10,681 nt of DNA from an uncultured Oscillospiraceae bacterium (lineage in GTDB: Bacteria > Bacillota > Clostridia > Oscillospirales > Acutalibacteraceae). Positions 1 to 5,775 of the stretch are shown here, one piece after another (the first letter of the stretch is position 1; every line of letters starts with the position of its first letter). The position numbers and the translations under genes were made by a program. The stretch spans positions 1 through 10,681 of the forward strand of contig URQJ01000056.1 in assembly GCA_900549945.1 (NCBI GenBank). Reading direction: 5' to 3'. The notes beneath the pieces were generated by a model. It was not told the DNA's origin. It searched no databases and worked only from the letters and a program-made list of their open reading frames with translations.

Positions 1-508
1 CGGCGACCTCCCGCTTCACGGCCGGCAGGTCGACAGGGCGGTCATCCGCCGTGATGCGCGCGATGATGCGCAGCACATTGCCGTCCACCGCGGCGCTCGG
101 CCGCTCAAAGCAGATTGACGCGACGGCGCCCGCCGTGTACGCGCCGATACCCGGCAGCTTCTGCAGCTCCTCCGCCGTATCCGGGAAGCGGCCCCCCAGC
201 GTCTCCGCCACCAGCTTTGCCGTTTTTTGCAGATTGCGTGCGCGGGAATAGTAGCCGAGGCCCTCCCACAGCTTCATGACGCGGCTCACCTCGGCGGCGG
301 CCAGCGCCCAAACATCCGGGAACGCCTCCATGAAGCGGTTGTAATAGCCGATGACCGCCTCGACGCGCGTCTGCTGGAGCATGATCTCCGAAACCCAGAC
401 GCGGTACGGCTCCCGGCTTTCCCGCCAAGGCAGATTCCGCGCGTTTTCTCGATACCACGGCAGAAGCCTTTCGGGCAGCGCCGCATAAATTTCATTCAAA
501 TCCCGCAT
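1..508 (-). CDS. mutY: A/G-specific adenine DNA glycosylase MutY, N-terminal part (runs off the left edge)
   Basis: MutY removes adenine mispaired with 8-oxoguanine or guanine in base-excision repair. About 169 N-terminal residues are visible; the stop lies outside the window, so the iron-sulfur and C-terminal 8-oxoG-recognition domains cannot be seen. Counting from the ATG at 508, the sequence shows NLPWR (25-29), SEIMLQQT with the catalytic Glu41, WEGLGYYSRARNL (81-93), the helix-hairpin-helix LPGIGAYTAGAVA (118-130), and VDGNV with the second catalytic Asp142. These are the diagnostic MutY residues, and they separate it from endonuclease III. An ATG at 523 is in frame, but AAAAGG sits 5 nt before the ATG at 508, so I prefer 508. 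The upstream gene is rubredoxin, with a terminator-like structure in the gap, so how mutY is transcribed is unclear. Confidence 0.95.
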   Translation of the reverse strand, partial: MRDLNEIYAALPERLLPWYRENARNLPWRESREPYRVWVSEIMLQQTRVEAVIGYYNRFMEAFPDVWALAAAEVSRVMKLWEGLGYYSRARNLQKTAKLVAETLGGRFPDTAEELQKLPGIGAYTAGAVASICFERPSAAVDGNVLRIIARITADDRPVDLPAVKREVA

Positions 509-537
509 AAAATCCTTTTCCATCCGTTTTCTGAAAA

Positions 538-554
538 TCTGCCGGGCAGGCAGA
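538..554 (-). terminator. Second terminator-like hairpin in tandem, just upstream of mutY
   Basis: On the minus strand, TCTGCC and GGCAGA form a 6-bp stem with a 5-nt loop (TGCCC), followed by TTTTC. It lies directly after the T-tract of the rubredoxin terminator and only about 30 nt before the preferred mutY start. The short stem and 4-T tract make it weaker than its neighbour; it may be an attenuator or just a backup terminator. Confidence 0.4.
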
Positions 555-592
555 AAAAGGGCGGGGAAAGCACTCGGCTTCCTCCGCCCCTT
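554..592 (-). terminator. Rho-independent terminator after rubredoxin
   Basis: On the minus strand the stem starts AAGGGGCGG and closes with CCGCCCTTTTT. GGGCGG pairs with CCGCCC, and an inner arm GGAAGC pairs with GCTTTCC (one A/C mismatch, one G-T wobble). The loop is CGAGT and a run of five T follows. It begins a few bases after the rubredoxin stop. Confidence 0.85.
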
Positions 593-597
593 CAACA

Positions 598-753
598 TTA
601 TTCCGCGCTGAAGGAATCCTTGCCGACACCGCAGAGCGGGCAGACAAAATCATCCGGGAGATCATCCCACTTGGTGCCGGGCTCAATGCCCCCTTCGGGA
701 TAGCCGTCCTCTTCGTCATAGATCCAGCCACAAACATCACAGACGTACTTCAC
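598..753 (-). CDS. Rubredoxin (51 aa, GTG start)
   Basis: Rubredoxins are small cytoplasmic one-electron carriers with a single iron bound by four cysteines; in anaerobes they often serve oxygen- and peroxide-reducing enzymes. The 51-residue protein has the complete fold signature: Cys5-x2-Cys8 in [11 protein letters not shown], the [12 protein letters not shown] loop, [11 protein letters not shown], and Cys38-x2-Cys41 in [11 protein letters not shown]. Length matches the family (about 52). The frame stays open upstream, but AGAAAGGAGG lies 8 nt before the GTG at 753 and the homologous part begins there, so GTG is the start. It has its own promoter (797-802) and terminator, so it is probably monocistronic, apart from possible read-through into mutY. 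The electron-transfer partner is not visible here. Confidence 0.96.
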   Translation of the reverse strand: MKYVCDVCGWIYDEEDGYPEGGIEPGTKWDDLPDDFVCPLCGVGKDSFSAE

Positions 754-796
754 TGCAAAGGCCTCCTTTCTCTCGGGAATTGTTTTTCTGCCGATT

Positions 797-802
797 AGTA
801 TA
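797..802 (-). promoter_or_regulatory. Extended -10 promoter element of the rubredoxin gene
   Basis: On the minus strand TGGTATACT gives an extended -10 (TGn plus TATACT). No good -35 hexamer is seen at 17 nt (TTTTCT). It lies about 45 nt before the GTG start with a strong ribosome binding site in between. Confidence 0.6.
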
Positions 803-865
803 CCACATAATCCGCAAAAAGAAAACACTTTCGGAATTTTTCTGAAAAATGTGCTGAAAAGCCGG

Positions 866-1705
866 TCACTGCACGGCGATCCACGTGCCCGGCGCTTCCT
901 CCGCCTTGTGCGCCGCCTCGAGGATCTCCGCAATCGCGATCGTCTCCCGCGCATCCACCTGCACCGCGCCGGTTTCGAAGAACCGCACCATGCCGGCGAT
1001 CAGGCGGTCGAAGGTCTCGGTCGAATCCGCGATCGGTGCGACCGTGCCGTCGGCGAATTTCACCGTCGTTTGGAACGGGCCCTCGACAAGCAGGTTCGCC
1101 ACGCCGAGCTTGCCGCCCTCAAACTCGACGGTGTAGCTCGCCGCCCCCTCTACGCCCGCATAAAGCACGCGCACGGCGCGGGCACGCAGCAGCGCGACCA
1201 TCGGCTCGATCTGGTGGATCAGGTAGTTTTCCGGCTTTCCCGGGCCACTCAGCAGCACGAAGCGCACGTCCTTGTCCGGCAGCTCGGCGAGCTCCTTCGA
1301 AAAGCGCAGCGCCGATGAGGAATACATCGGCGTGCCGTTTTCCGCAGCGAGTGCGAACAGGTCGCGCGCGATCTGCGCGGTCGGCGCAAAGGTCTTGTCC
1401 ACATAGACGCGCTTGCCGCAGCGCAGCGGCTTCTGGCAGAGCGCCCAGTGCTGCTCGGGGTTATCGGGTGAAAGCACGATGATGCAGTCGCTCTTCTCGA
1501 TCAGCTCGTCAATGCTTCCGCAGCGCTCGACACCCATGTCGGCGCACCATTTTTCCGTCGTCCGCCCGCCGAGCGGCGAATCGATCTCCCCGTATGCGTA
1601 TGCGACCGTATACGCGCCCGCCGACGCCTTTTCGATCCACGCCGGGTAGTTGTTCGCATGCCACTCGTCGAGATAATAATCGATAAATCCGATCCTCTTT
1701 GCCAT
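866..1705 (-). CDS. Gfo/Idh/MocA-type NAD(P)-dependent oxidoreductase, short and atypical
   Basis: The family comprises Rossmann-fold dehydrogenases acting on sugars, inositols and related polyols. The 279-aa protein shows the family layout: a first beta strand ([12 protein letters not shown], 4-15), [17 protein letters not shown] (64-80) before the nucleotide-site turn, and [14 protein letters not shown] (96-109), where DKT replaces the usual EKP but keeps the lysine (Lys104). A SSSALRFS stretch (129-136) and a C-terminal sheet domain with [15 protein letters not shown] follow. The usual GxGxxG of strand one is missing, and at 279 aa it is shorter than typical members (about 330-390), so cofactor binding is uncertain. 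The ATG at 1705 is preceded by AAGGAG 11 nt upstream; GTG codons at 1717 and 1714 are too close to that site. Substrate unknown. Confidence 0.75.
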   Translation of the reverse strand: MAKRIGFIDYYLDEWHANNYPAWIEKASAGAYTVAYAYGEIDSPLGGRTTEKWCADMGVERCGSIDELIEKSDCIIVLSPDNPEQHWALCQKPLRCGKRVYVDKTFAPTAQIARDLFALAAENGTPMYSSSALRFSKELAELPDKDVRFVLLSGPGKPENYLIHQIEPMVALLRARAVRVLYAGVEGAASYTVEFEGGKLGVANLLVEGPFQTTVKFADGTVAPIADSTETFDRLIAGMVRFFETGAVQVDARETIAIAEILEAAHKAEEAPGTWIAVQ

Positions 1706-1737
1706 TTCAATCACCACTCCTTGTTTTTCGGGCCCGG

Positions 1738-1815
1738 CGGGACTCTCCCGGCTGCCGGAAAGTTCCTGCGCCGTGCCTACGGTTTCATCTTAGCGCAGAC
1801 CGGCGCAAAAAACAA
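1738..1815 (-). promoter_or_regulatory. Putative weak promoter and structured leader of the Gfo/Idh-type gene
   Basis: On the minus strand TTGTTT (1815-1810) and TAAGAT (1792-1787) are spaced by 17 nt, a weak match to a sigma-A promoter. The predicted transcript has a GC-rich leader of about 75 nt. It includes the 5-bp hairpin CGGGA-GAG-TCCCG (1750-1738) and an alternative overlapping CCGG/CCGG hairpin. I do not recognise a known riboswitch in it. The promoter call is inference. Confidence 0.3.
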
Positions 1816-1818
1816 GAG

Positions 1819-1863
1819 GCGGGCGCAACTCCATGAAAAAGAGCAACGCCCGCTTTTATTTTT
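1819..1863 (+). terminator. Orphan terminator-like hairpin
   Basis: GCGGGCG (1819-1825) pairs perfectly with CGCCCGC (1847-1853), with a possible inner CTC/GAG pair, and TTTTATTTTT follows. This is a good intrinsic terminator on the plus strand, yet no plus-strand gene lies upstream. The minus-strand reading also has T-rich sequence (CTCTTGTTTTTT) and would sit just upstream of the proposed Gfo/Idh-gene promoter, which could block transcription entering from upstream. Confidence 0.6.
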
Positions 1864-1896
1864 GTGAAATGCCCCGCGCAGCCTTTTGCCGGCGCC

Positions 1897-2099
1897 GCCC
1901 CGCGTGATGCCTCCGCAGTAAAAAAGTTCGCGGAAAAGGAGCCGCAGCGGCGTGAGCGCACCGGTAACTTGGGTTTACGCTACAAAAAAGATGCCAGTAC
2001 GGGACCATAGTACTAAGCCGCAAAAAGTTGGCAGCGCAGCGGAGGCGTCACGCCCGGGTTTACAAGGGCATAAACCGCCGCAAGCATGACTTTTTGCGG
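1897..2099. repeat. Cluster of inverted repeats in a non-coding region
   Basis: The stretch from 1864 to 2127 has no plausible gene but is dense in symmetry. CCGCAAAAAGT (2018-2028) is perfectly inverted at 2089-2099, bounding an 82-bp unit. GCGTGATGCCTCCGC (1902-1916) is inverted at 2039-2053 with one mismatch. AAAAAGTT recurs directly at 1921 and 2022, and GGGTTTAC at 1971 and 2056. Small hairpins lie inside: AGTAC/GTACT (1996-2014), GGCG-TCA-CGCC (2044-2054) and GGTTTA/TAAACC (2057-2076). This resembles an intergenic palindromic repeat element or a decayed miniature inverted-repeat element. Without genome-wide comparison, its copy number is unknown. Confidence 0.55.
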
Positions 2100-2127
2100 A
2101 AAGGAAAAATGACGAAGCAGTATGAGA

Positions 2128-2154
2128 AATCCCCAACCATTTGGCTGGGGATTT
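2128..2154 (-). terminator. Terminator downstream of tRNA-Leu
   Basis: AATCCCCA (2128-2135) pairs with TGGGGATT (2146-2153), and an inner CC/GG pair closes the loop. T-runs are short on either strand (TTTC minus, TTTT plus), so it could act both ways. Between it and the tRNA is a second perfect hairpin, GAATGGA/TCCATTC (2156-2175). On the minus strand both lie within 60 nt of the tRNA 3' end. Confidence 0.65.
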
Positions 2155-2180
2155 TGAATGGAGCGTAGTCCATTCCGACG

Positions 2181-2267
2181 TGGTGCCGCTAACCGGGGTC
2201 GAACCGGTACGATGTTTCCATCGAGGGATTTTAAGTCCCTTGTGTCTGCCTATTCCACCATAGCGGC
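2181..2267 (-). tRNA. tRNA-Leu (anticodon UAA)
   Basis: The 87-nt minus-strand sequence folds as a type II tRNA. The acceptor stem GCCGCTA pairs perfectly with TAGCGGC, followed by discriminator A and an encoded CCA. The anticodon stem AGGGA/TCCCT encloses the loop CTTAAAA, which places TAA at positions 34-36 and so reads UUA leucine codons. The long variable arm CGATG-GAAA-CATCG is expected for leucine tRNA. The T arm CCGG-TTCGACC-CCGG is intact, though its outermost pair was not checked by a model. The tRNA 3' end is not duplicated elsewhere in the window, so there is no sign of tRNA-targeted integration. Confidence 0.95.
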
Positions 2268-2282
2268 GCGGTTAACTGAATT

Positions 2283-2311
2283 ATGATAGCATATCCATCC
2301 TGCAAAATCAA
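2283..2311 (-). promoter_or_regulatory. Promoter of tRNA-Leu
   Basis: On the minus strand TTGATT (2311-2306), a 17-nt spacer and TATCAT (2288-2283) preceded by TGC form an extended -10 promoter. Its distance to the tRNA 5' end (16 nt) suits a short leader. Confidence 0.65.
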
Positions 2312-2354
2312 GTCAAACCGACAGAAAAACATGCAATTTTTTTGCGGATTTGCA

Positions 2355-2384
2355 TTTACAAATCCCCCCGATCTATTGTATACT
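2355..2384 (+). promoter_or_regulatory. Promoter of the glucokinase-aldose epimerase operon
   Basis: TTTACA (2355-2360) and TATACT (2379-2384) are 18 nt apart, each one base from the sigma-A consensus. Transcription would start near 2391, giving a leader of about 60 nt. Confidence 0.7.
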
Positions 2385-2399
2385 GGTAATAAATAACCG

Positions 2400-2409
2400 G
2401 AAGCGCTTC
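2400..2409 (+). promoter_or_regulatory. Palindrome just after the operon promoter, possible repressor operator
   Basis: GAAGCGCTTC is a perfect 10-bp palindrome centred on CG, about 10 nt past the predicted start. Its AAGCGCTT core matches the core of the CcpA/LacI-family operator consensus (AARCGYTT), but the outer TG and CA arms of a cre site are not conserved. Position and symmetry suggest an operator for sugar-responsive repression; this is inference. Confidence 0.35.
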
Positions 2410-2449
2410 GCGGCATCCCGGGCAATATCAAATCAAAGGAGTTCGTATT

Positions 2450-3415
2450 ATGTATTATCTTGGCGTAGACGTAGGCGGCACCAACATCGCCGTCGGCGTC
2501 GTCGATGAAAACAACGCGATTATCGCAAAGGCGTCCCAGAAGACGCCTGTCCCCTGTTCGGAGGAGGTGTTCTGCGACAAGATCGTCGAGGTCTGCAGCG
2601 AGGCGCTCGGCAAGGCCAACCTCACGTTCGACGACGTGCCGTGGATCGGCATCGGCTGCCCCGGCACCGTCAACCGTGCGACCGGTATCCTTGAGTTTGC
2701 AAATAACCTGTATTTCAAAAATTTCAAGCTCCGCGAGATGATGGCCGAGCGCACAAACGGCAAGCTCGTCATTCTTGAGAACGACGCCAACGCGGCGGCT
2801 TACGGCGAGTATCAGGCCGGCGCGCTCGCAGGCGCCGACAACGCGATCGCCGTCACGCTGGGCACCGGCCTCGGCGGCGGCATCATCATCAACCACAAGA
2901 TCTATTCCGGCAGCAACTTCGCCGGCGGCGAGATCGGCCACACGGTCATCGTTGTGGACGGCCGCCCCTGCTCCTGCGGCAGACACGGCTGCTGGGAGAC
3001 CTACGGCTCCGCGACCGGCCTGATCAACACGACGAAGAACCACATGCAGAACGCCCCGAAGGATTCCCCGGTGTGGACGCTCGTCGGCGGCGACATCAGC
3101 AAGGTCAACGGCAGAACCGCTTTTGACGCGATGCGCGCAGGCGACCCGGTCGGCAAGGCGATCGTGGACGAGTACATCAAGTACCTCTCCGTCGGCCTCA
3201 CCGACATGATCAACATCTTCCAGCCGGACATCCTCTGCATCGGCGGCGGCATCTGCAACGAGGGCGAGACGCTCCTCGCGCCGGTCCGCGAGTATGTGGA
3301 CGCGCAGCAGTACGCGATGAACTCCACGAAAAAGACGAAGCTCGTCCGCGCACAGCTCGGCAACGACGCGGGCATCATCGGCGCGGCGCTGCTCGGCAAG
3401 CAGGAGGAGGAATAA
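2450..3415 (+). CDS. glcK: ROK-family glucokinase
   Basis: This cytoplasmic enzyme phosphorylates glucose to glucose 6-phosphate with ATP, feeding glycolysis. The 321-aa length matches ROK glucokinases. Domains: the phosphate loop DVGGTNIAVG (7-16), the sugar and catalytic segment ENDANAAAYGEY with the general-base Asp112, GTGLGGG (138-144), then the ROK signature with GGEIGH (His164) and a zinc site C174-x-C176-G-x2-G-C181-x-E183. The zinc ligands are three cysteines plus the histidine. The absence of an N-terminal helix-turn-helix makes it a kinase and not a ROK repressor. The ATG at 2450 has AAAGGAG 8 nt upstream. The aldose epimerase gene follows after 6 nt, so the two are co-transcribed. 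Specificity for glucose over other hexoses is inferred from family resemblance. Confidence 0.93.
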   Translation: MYYLGVDVGGTNIAVGVVDENNAIIAKASQKTPVPCSEEVFCDKIVEVCSEALGKANLTFDDVPWIGIGCPGTVNRATGILEFANNLYFKNFKLREMMAERTNGKLVILENDANAAAYGEYQAGALAGADNAIAVTLGTGLGGGIIINHKIYSGSNFAGGEIGHTVIVVDGRPCSCGRHGCWETYGSATGLINTTKNHMQNAPKDSPVWTLVGGDISKVNGRTAFDAMRAGDPVGKAIVDEYIKYLSVGLTDMINIFQPDILCIGGGICNEGETLLAPVREYVDAQQYAMNSTKKTKLVRAQLGNDAGIIGAALLGKQEEE

Positions 3416-3421
3416 TCCGAA

Positions 3422-4468
3422 ATGTCCCTCACCTGCTCCGTATTCGGAACGCTGCCGAACGGCACGGAGGTCTCCGCCTACACGCTGAAAAATGCGGCGG
3501 GCACAGCCTTGACCGTCACGCCCTACGGCTGCCGCATCCTGCGCCTGCTCACGCCGGACCGGAACGGCCGCTTCGGCGACGTCATACTCGGCCATGCGAC
3601 GCTTGAGGAATACCTCGGCCCGAACTTTCAGGGCACCTTTGTCGGCCGCTATGCGAACCGCATCGGCGGCGCTTCGCTGACGATCGACGGCGCCACCTAC
3701 GCACTCGACAAGAACGACGGCGAAAACACGCTGCACGGCGGCCGCGGCGGCTACCATCAGGTGCTTTTCGAGGTGACCGATACGCAGGACGGCGACGCGC
3801 CCTCGATCACCTTCAAGCACGTTAGCCCGGACGGCGACGAGAACTACCCCGGCACGCTGCACGTTTCGGTGCAGTACACGCTGACGGCAGACAACGCGGT
3901 GGAAATTGCCTACCGCGGTACGTCCGATAAAAAGACGGTCTTCAACCCGACGAACCACAGCTTCTTCAACCTGAAGGCCGACAACTCGAAGGACGTGCTC
4001 TCGACCGTGCTGAAAATCAACGCCGCGCACGTCACGGCCGTGACCGACGACCTGATCCCGACCGGCACGCTGCTGCCCGTCGCGGGCACGCCGCTCGATT
4101 TTACCGCGCCCAAAACGATTGGGCAGGACATCAGCGCAGATGACCACTTGATCCAGCTCTGCGGCGGCTTCGACCACAATTTCTGTGCGGACGGCACGGG
4201 GCTGCGGGAGATTGCCGAAGCGTATGAGCCGGAGACCGGCCGCGTGATGACCGTGTATTCCGACATGCCCGGCGTGCAGCTCTTCACCGCAAACCGCGTG
4301 AACGGCGCGAAAAATAAGGACGGCAGCCCGATGATCCCGCACGGCGCTTTCTGTCTGGAAACGCAGTTCTATCCGGATTCCGTCCACCACGAAAACTTCC
4401 CGTTCCGCTATGTGCAGCCCGGCGAAGCATTCGAATCCAAAACGATCTATAAATTTTCCGTACGATAA
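3422..4468 (+). CDS. galM: Aldose 1-epimerase (mutarotase)
   Basis: GalM interconverts the alpha and beta anomers of glucose, galactose and related aldoses. The 348-aa protein is full length for the family. It shows GTFVGRYANRI and ENTLHGG with His105, NPTNHSFFNL with His179 (the general acid), GGFDHNF, and CLETQFYPDSVHH with the catalytic-base Glu313. All three active-site residues expected for GalM are present. There is no signal peptide, so it is cytoplasmic. The GAGGAGG that can serve as its ribosome binding site lies in the last codons of the glucokinase gene, which indicates translational coupling. With the kinase it would supply the usable anomer for phosphorylation, for instance after disaccharide hydrolysis. 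Confidence 0.95.
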   Translation: MSLTCSVFGTLPNGTEVSAYTLKNAAGTALTVTPYGCRILRLLTPDRNGRFGDVILGHATLEEYLGPNFQGTFVGRYANRIGGASLTIDGATYALDKNDGENTLHGGRGGYHQVLFEVTDTQDGDAPSITFKHVSPDGDENYPGTLHVSVQYTLTADNAVEIAYRGTSDKKTVFNPTNHSFFNLKADNSKDVLSTVLKINAAHVTAVTDDLIPTGTLLPVAGTPLDFTAPKTIGQDISADDHLIQLCGGFDHNFCADGTGLREIAEAYEPETGRVMTVYSDMPGVQLFTANRVNGAKNKDGSPMIPHGAFCLETQFYPDSVHHENFPFRYVQPGEAFESKTIYKFSVR

Positions 4469-4475
4469 GCATGGA

Positions 4476-4502
4476 GGGGCGGCCGGTTCGGCAGCCCCTT
4501 TT
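4476..4502 (+). terminator. Terminator after the aldose epimerase gene
   Basis: GGGGC (4476-4480) pairs with GCCCC (4494-4498), and an inner GCC/GGC pair lies beyond one G/A mismatch. The loop is GGTTC and TTTT follows. The short T-run and the closeness of the next start (30 nt) suggest partial read-through into the Nudix gene. Confidence 0.65.
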
Positions 4503-4531
4503 CTGCACGAGGTTCAAAAGGAGGCTTTCCA

Positions 4532-4939
4532 TTGAAAAAAGAAACATCCTGCGGCGCGGTCATCGCGCGGCAGACGGGCACGGGCTGTGAGATTCTCCTG
4601 ATCCGCCACGAAAACGGCGGACATTGGGCCTTTCCGAAAGGTCACGTGGAGGAGAATGAGACCGAGACGGAAACCGCGCTGCGCGAGATCCGCGAGGAAA
4701 CCGGCCTTGCCGTCACGCTTGACACAGGCTTCCGCGCGGTCGTCACGTATTCGCCGAAGCCCGGCGTAATGAAAGACGTCGTCTACTTTGCGGCGGAATG
4801 CACAGGCGGAGACGTCGAGGTGCAGGCTGGCGAAGTCACCGACGCGCGCTGGACCGCGCCGGGCGACGCCGCGGCATGGATCACCTACGAAAACGACCGC
4901 GATGTGCTCGCCCGCTACCGCGCCTACAAAGGGATCTGA
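4532..4939 (+). CDS. Nudix hydrolase, Ap4A-hydrolase-like (TTG start)
   Basis: Nudix enzymes hydrolyse nucleoside diphosphates linked to another moiety. This 135-aa protein carries a complete Nudix box from Gly37 to Leu59: G-x5-Glu43-x7-Arg51-Glu52-x2-Glu55-Glu56-x-Gly58-Leu59, with the metal-binding glutamates intact. The preceding WAFPKGHVE and the short length resemble bacterial bis(5'-nucleosyl)-tetraphosphatases, which cleave the alarmone-like Ap4A to ATP and AMP. Substrate cannot be fixed from sequence alone. The start is TTG at 4532: AGGAGG lies 7 nt upstream and the protein begins KKETSCGAV, as is usual for this group. No separate promoter is evident after the galM terminator. Confidence 0.88.
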   Translation: MKKETSCGAVIARQTGTGCEILLIRHENGGHWAFPKGHVEENETETETALREIREETGLAVTLDTGFRAVVTYSPKPGVMKDVVYFAAECTGGDVEVQAGEVTDARWTAPGDAAAWITYENDRDVLARYRAYKGI

Positions 4940-5017
4940 TTGCCCGCACTTTCTGTTTTCCTATGTCAACCGGACAGGTCGGCACACGGTATCTGCGGCG
5001 AAGCCCCCACAATAACA

Positions 5018-5050
5018 AAAGACGTGCAGCTTGTTTCACTGCACGTCTTT
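5018..5050. terminator. Bidirectional terminator between the Nudix and PduL genes
   Basis: AAAGACGTGCAG (5018-5029) and CTGCACGTCTTT (5039-5050) form a perfect 12-bp stem with a 9-nt loop. On the minus strand the stem runs into TCTTTTGTTATT, a good U-tract for the PduL gene, whose stop is at 5065. On the plus strand CTTTGCT is weaker but serves the Nudix transcript. The preceding 78 nt after the Nudix gene hold nothing recognisable. Confidence 0.85.
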
Positions 5051-5064
5051 GCTATGTTCAAAAC

Positions 5065-5634
5065 TTATTTGATGATCTCGCCGTCTACGGTGCCGCTGAG
5101 CGCCGCTGCGTTCGACTCGTCGGTGTCGATGTGCATGGCCGCCGCATACTTCGGGCTGACGCGCACGACGACGTCGCCGAAGATCACGCTGCGCTCGCCT
5201 TCCTTGCCGACCTTCACAGAGACGATCTGCTTGTCGACAACGCCGGCCTCGGCCGCTTCCTCGACGTTGAAGTGGATGTGGCGCTTCGCCGCAATGACGC
5301 CCTTCTCGATGACGACCTCGCCGGCCGGCCCCTTCAGTGTACATCCGGGCGTACCCTCGAGATCGCCGGACTCACGGATCGGCACCGCGATGCCGAGCTT
5401 GCGTGCGTCGGTCAGCGCGACCTCAACCTGCGTCTCCGGACGCGTCGGGCCGAGGATAGACATCACGAGCGAGCCCTTCGGGCCGACGACCTCGACCTTT
5501 TCGTTCGTCGCGAACTGGCCGGGCTGGGAGAGATCCTTTTTGTTGGAAAGCACGGCGTTTTCGCCGAAGAGGGTTTTGAGATCCGCGTCCGACACATGGA
5601 GGTGGCGCGCGGAGGTTTCGACCATAATTTTCAT
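5065..5634 (-). CDS. pduL: PduL-type phosphate acyltransferase (phosphotransacylase)
   Basis: PduL proteins transfer acyl groups between CoA and phosphate (propanoyl-CoA or acetyl-CoA to the acyl phosphate), and acetate kinase then makes ATP. The 189-aa protein shows both halves of the fold: SARHLHVS (8-15) with His11 and His13; GPTRPETQVEVALTDARKLG (62-81); PIRESGDLEGTPG (85-97); AKRHIHF with His119 and His121; and MHIDTDESNAA (167-177) with His168 and Glu173 near the zinc centre. No encapsulation-type N-terminal extension precedes the first motif, and no microcompartment genes lie nearby. It is therefore probably the cytosolic phosphotransacetylase of fermentation. The ATG at 5634 has GGAAAGG/CTAGG upstream; an ATG at 5625 is a less likely start. 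A promoter and a strong terminator frame it as a single gene. Confidence 0.93.
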   Translation of the reverse strand: MKIMVETSARHLHVSDADLKTLFGENAVLSNKKDLSQPGQFATNEKVEVVGPKGSLVMSILGPTRPETQVEVALTDARKLGIAVPIRESGDLEGTPGCTLKGPAGEVVIEKGVIAAKRHIHFNVEEAAEAGVVDKQIVSVKVGKEGERSVIFGDVVVRVSPKYAAAMHIDTDESNAAALSGTVDGEIIK

Positions 5635-5669
5635 TTTGATATACCTAGCCTTTCCTAGTTTTCAATTCT

Positions 5670-5698
5670 ATTCTACTACGCGGCGGACAAAATTACAA
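5670..5698 (-). promoter_or_regulatory. Promoter of the PduL gene
   Basis: On the minus strand TTGTAA (5698-5693) and TAGAAT (5675-5670) are spaced by 17 nt. A second, overlapping TAGAAT lies at 5670-5665. The leader would be about 30 nt. Confidence 0.55.
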
Positions 5699-5728
5699 TA
5701 TAAAAGGCTATGTTTTTTTGCCGGTTTG

Positions 5729-5737
5729 TGCTATAAT
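5729..5737 (+). promoter_or_regulatory. Extended -10 promoter of the uracil-DNA glycosylase gene
   Basis: TGCTATAAT is a perfect extended -10. No good -35 is present at 16-17 nt (TATGTT), as is common for extended -10 promoters. It is divergent from the PduL promoter, with about 30 nt between the two. Confidence 0.7.
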
Positions 5738-5775
5738 AGCGGTAAAATACGTGTTTTATGTATGGAGGCCACAGG

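Noticed and set aside
754..954. N-terminal extension of the rubredoxin frame to 118 codons
   Set aside because: It is arginine-rich shadow sequence crossing the promoter; AGAAAGGAGG before the GTG at 753 and the usual rubredoxin length fix the start.
1736..1800. Glycine or cobalamin riboswitch before the Gfo/Idh-type gene, suggested by GGGAGAG and CCGCC motifs
   Set aside because: The other conserved blocks of both riboswitches are missing, such as the CACCGAAG-type segment of the glycine class.
2181..2267. tRNA-Leu as an integration site for a mobile element
   Set aside because: No second copy of the tRNA 3' end and no integrase gene is present in the window.
2231..4390. A 719-codon open frame on the minus strand opposite the glucokinase and aldose epimerase genes
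   Set aside because: It is antisense to two clear enzymes, ends inside a tRNA gene, is rich in Arg, Val, Ala, His and Asp as expected of the shadow of GC-rich codons, and shows no domain.
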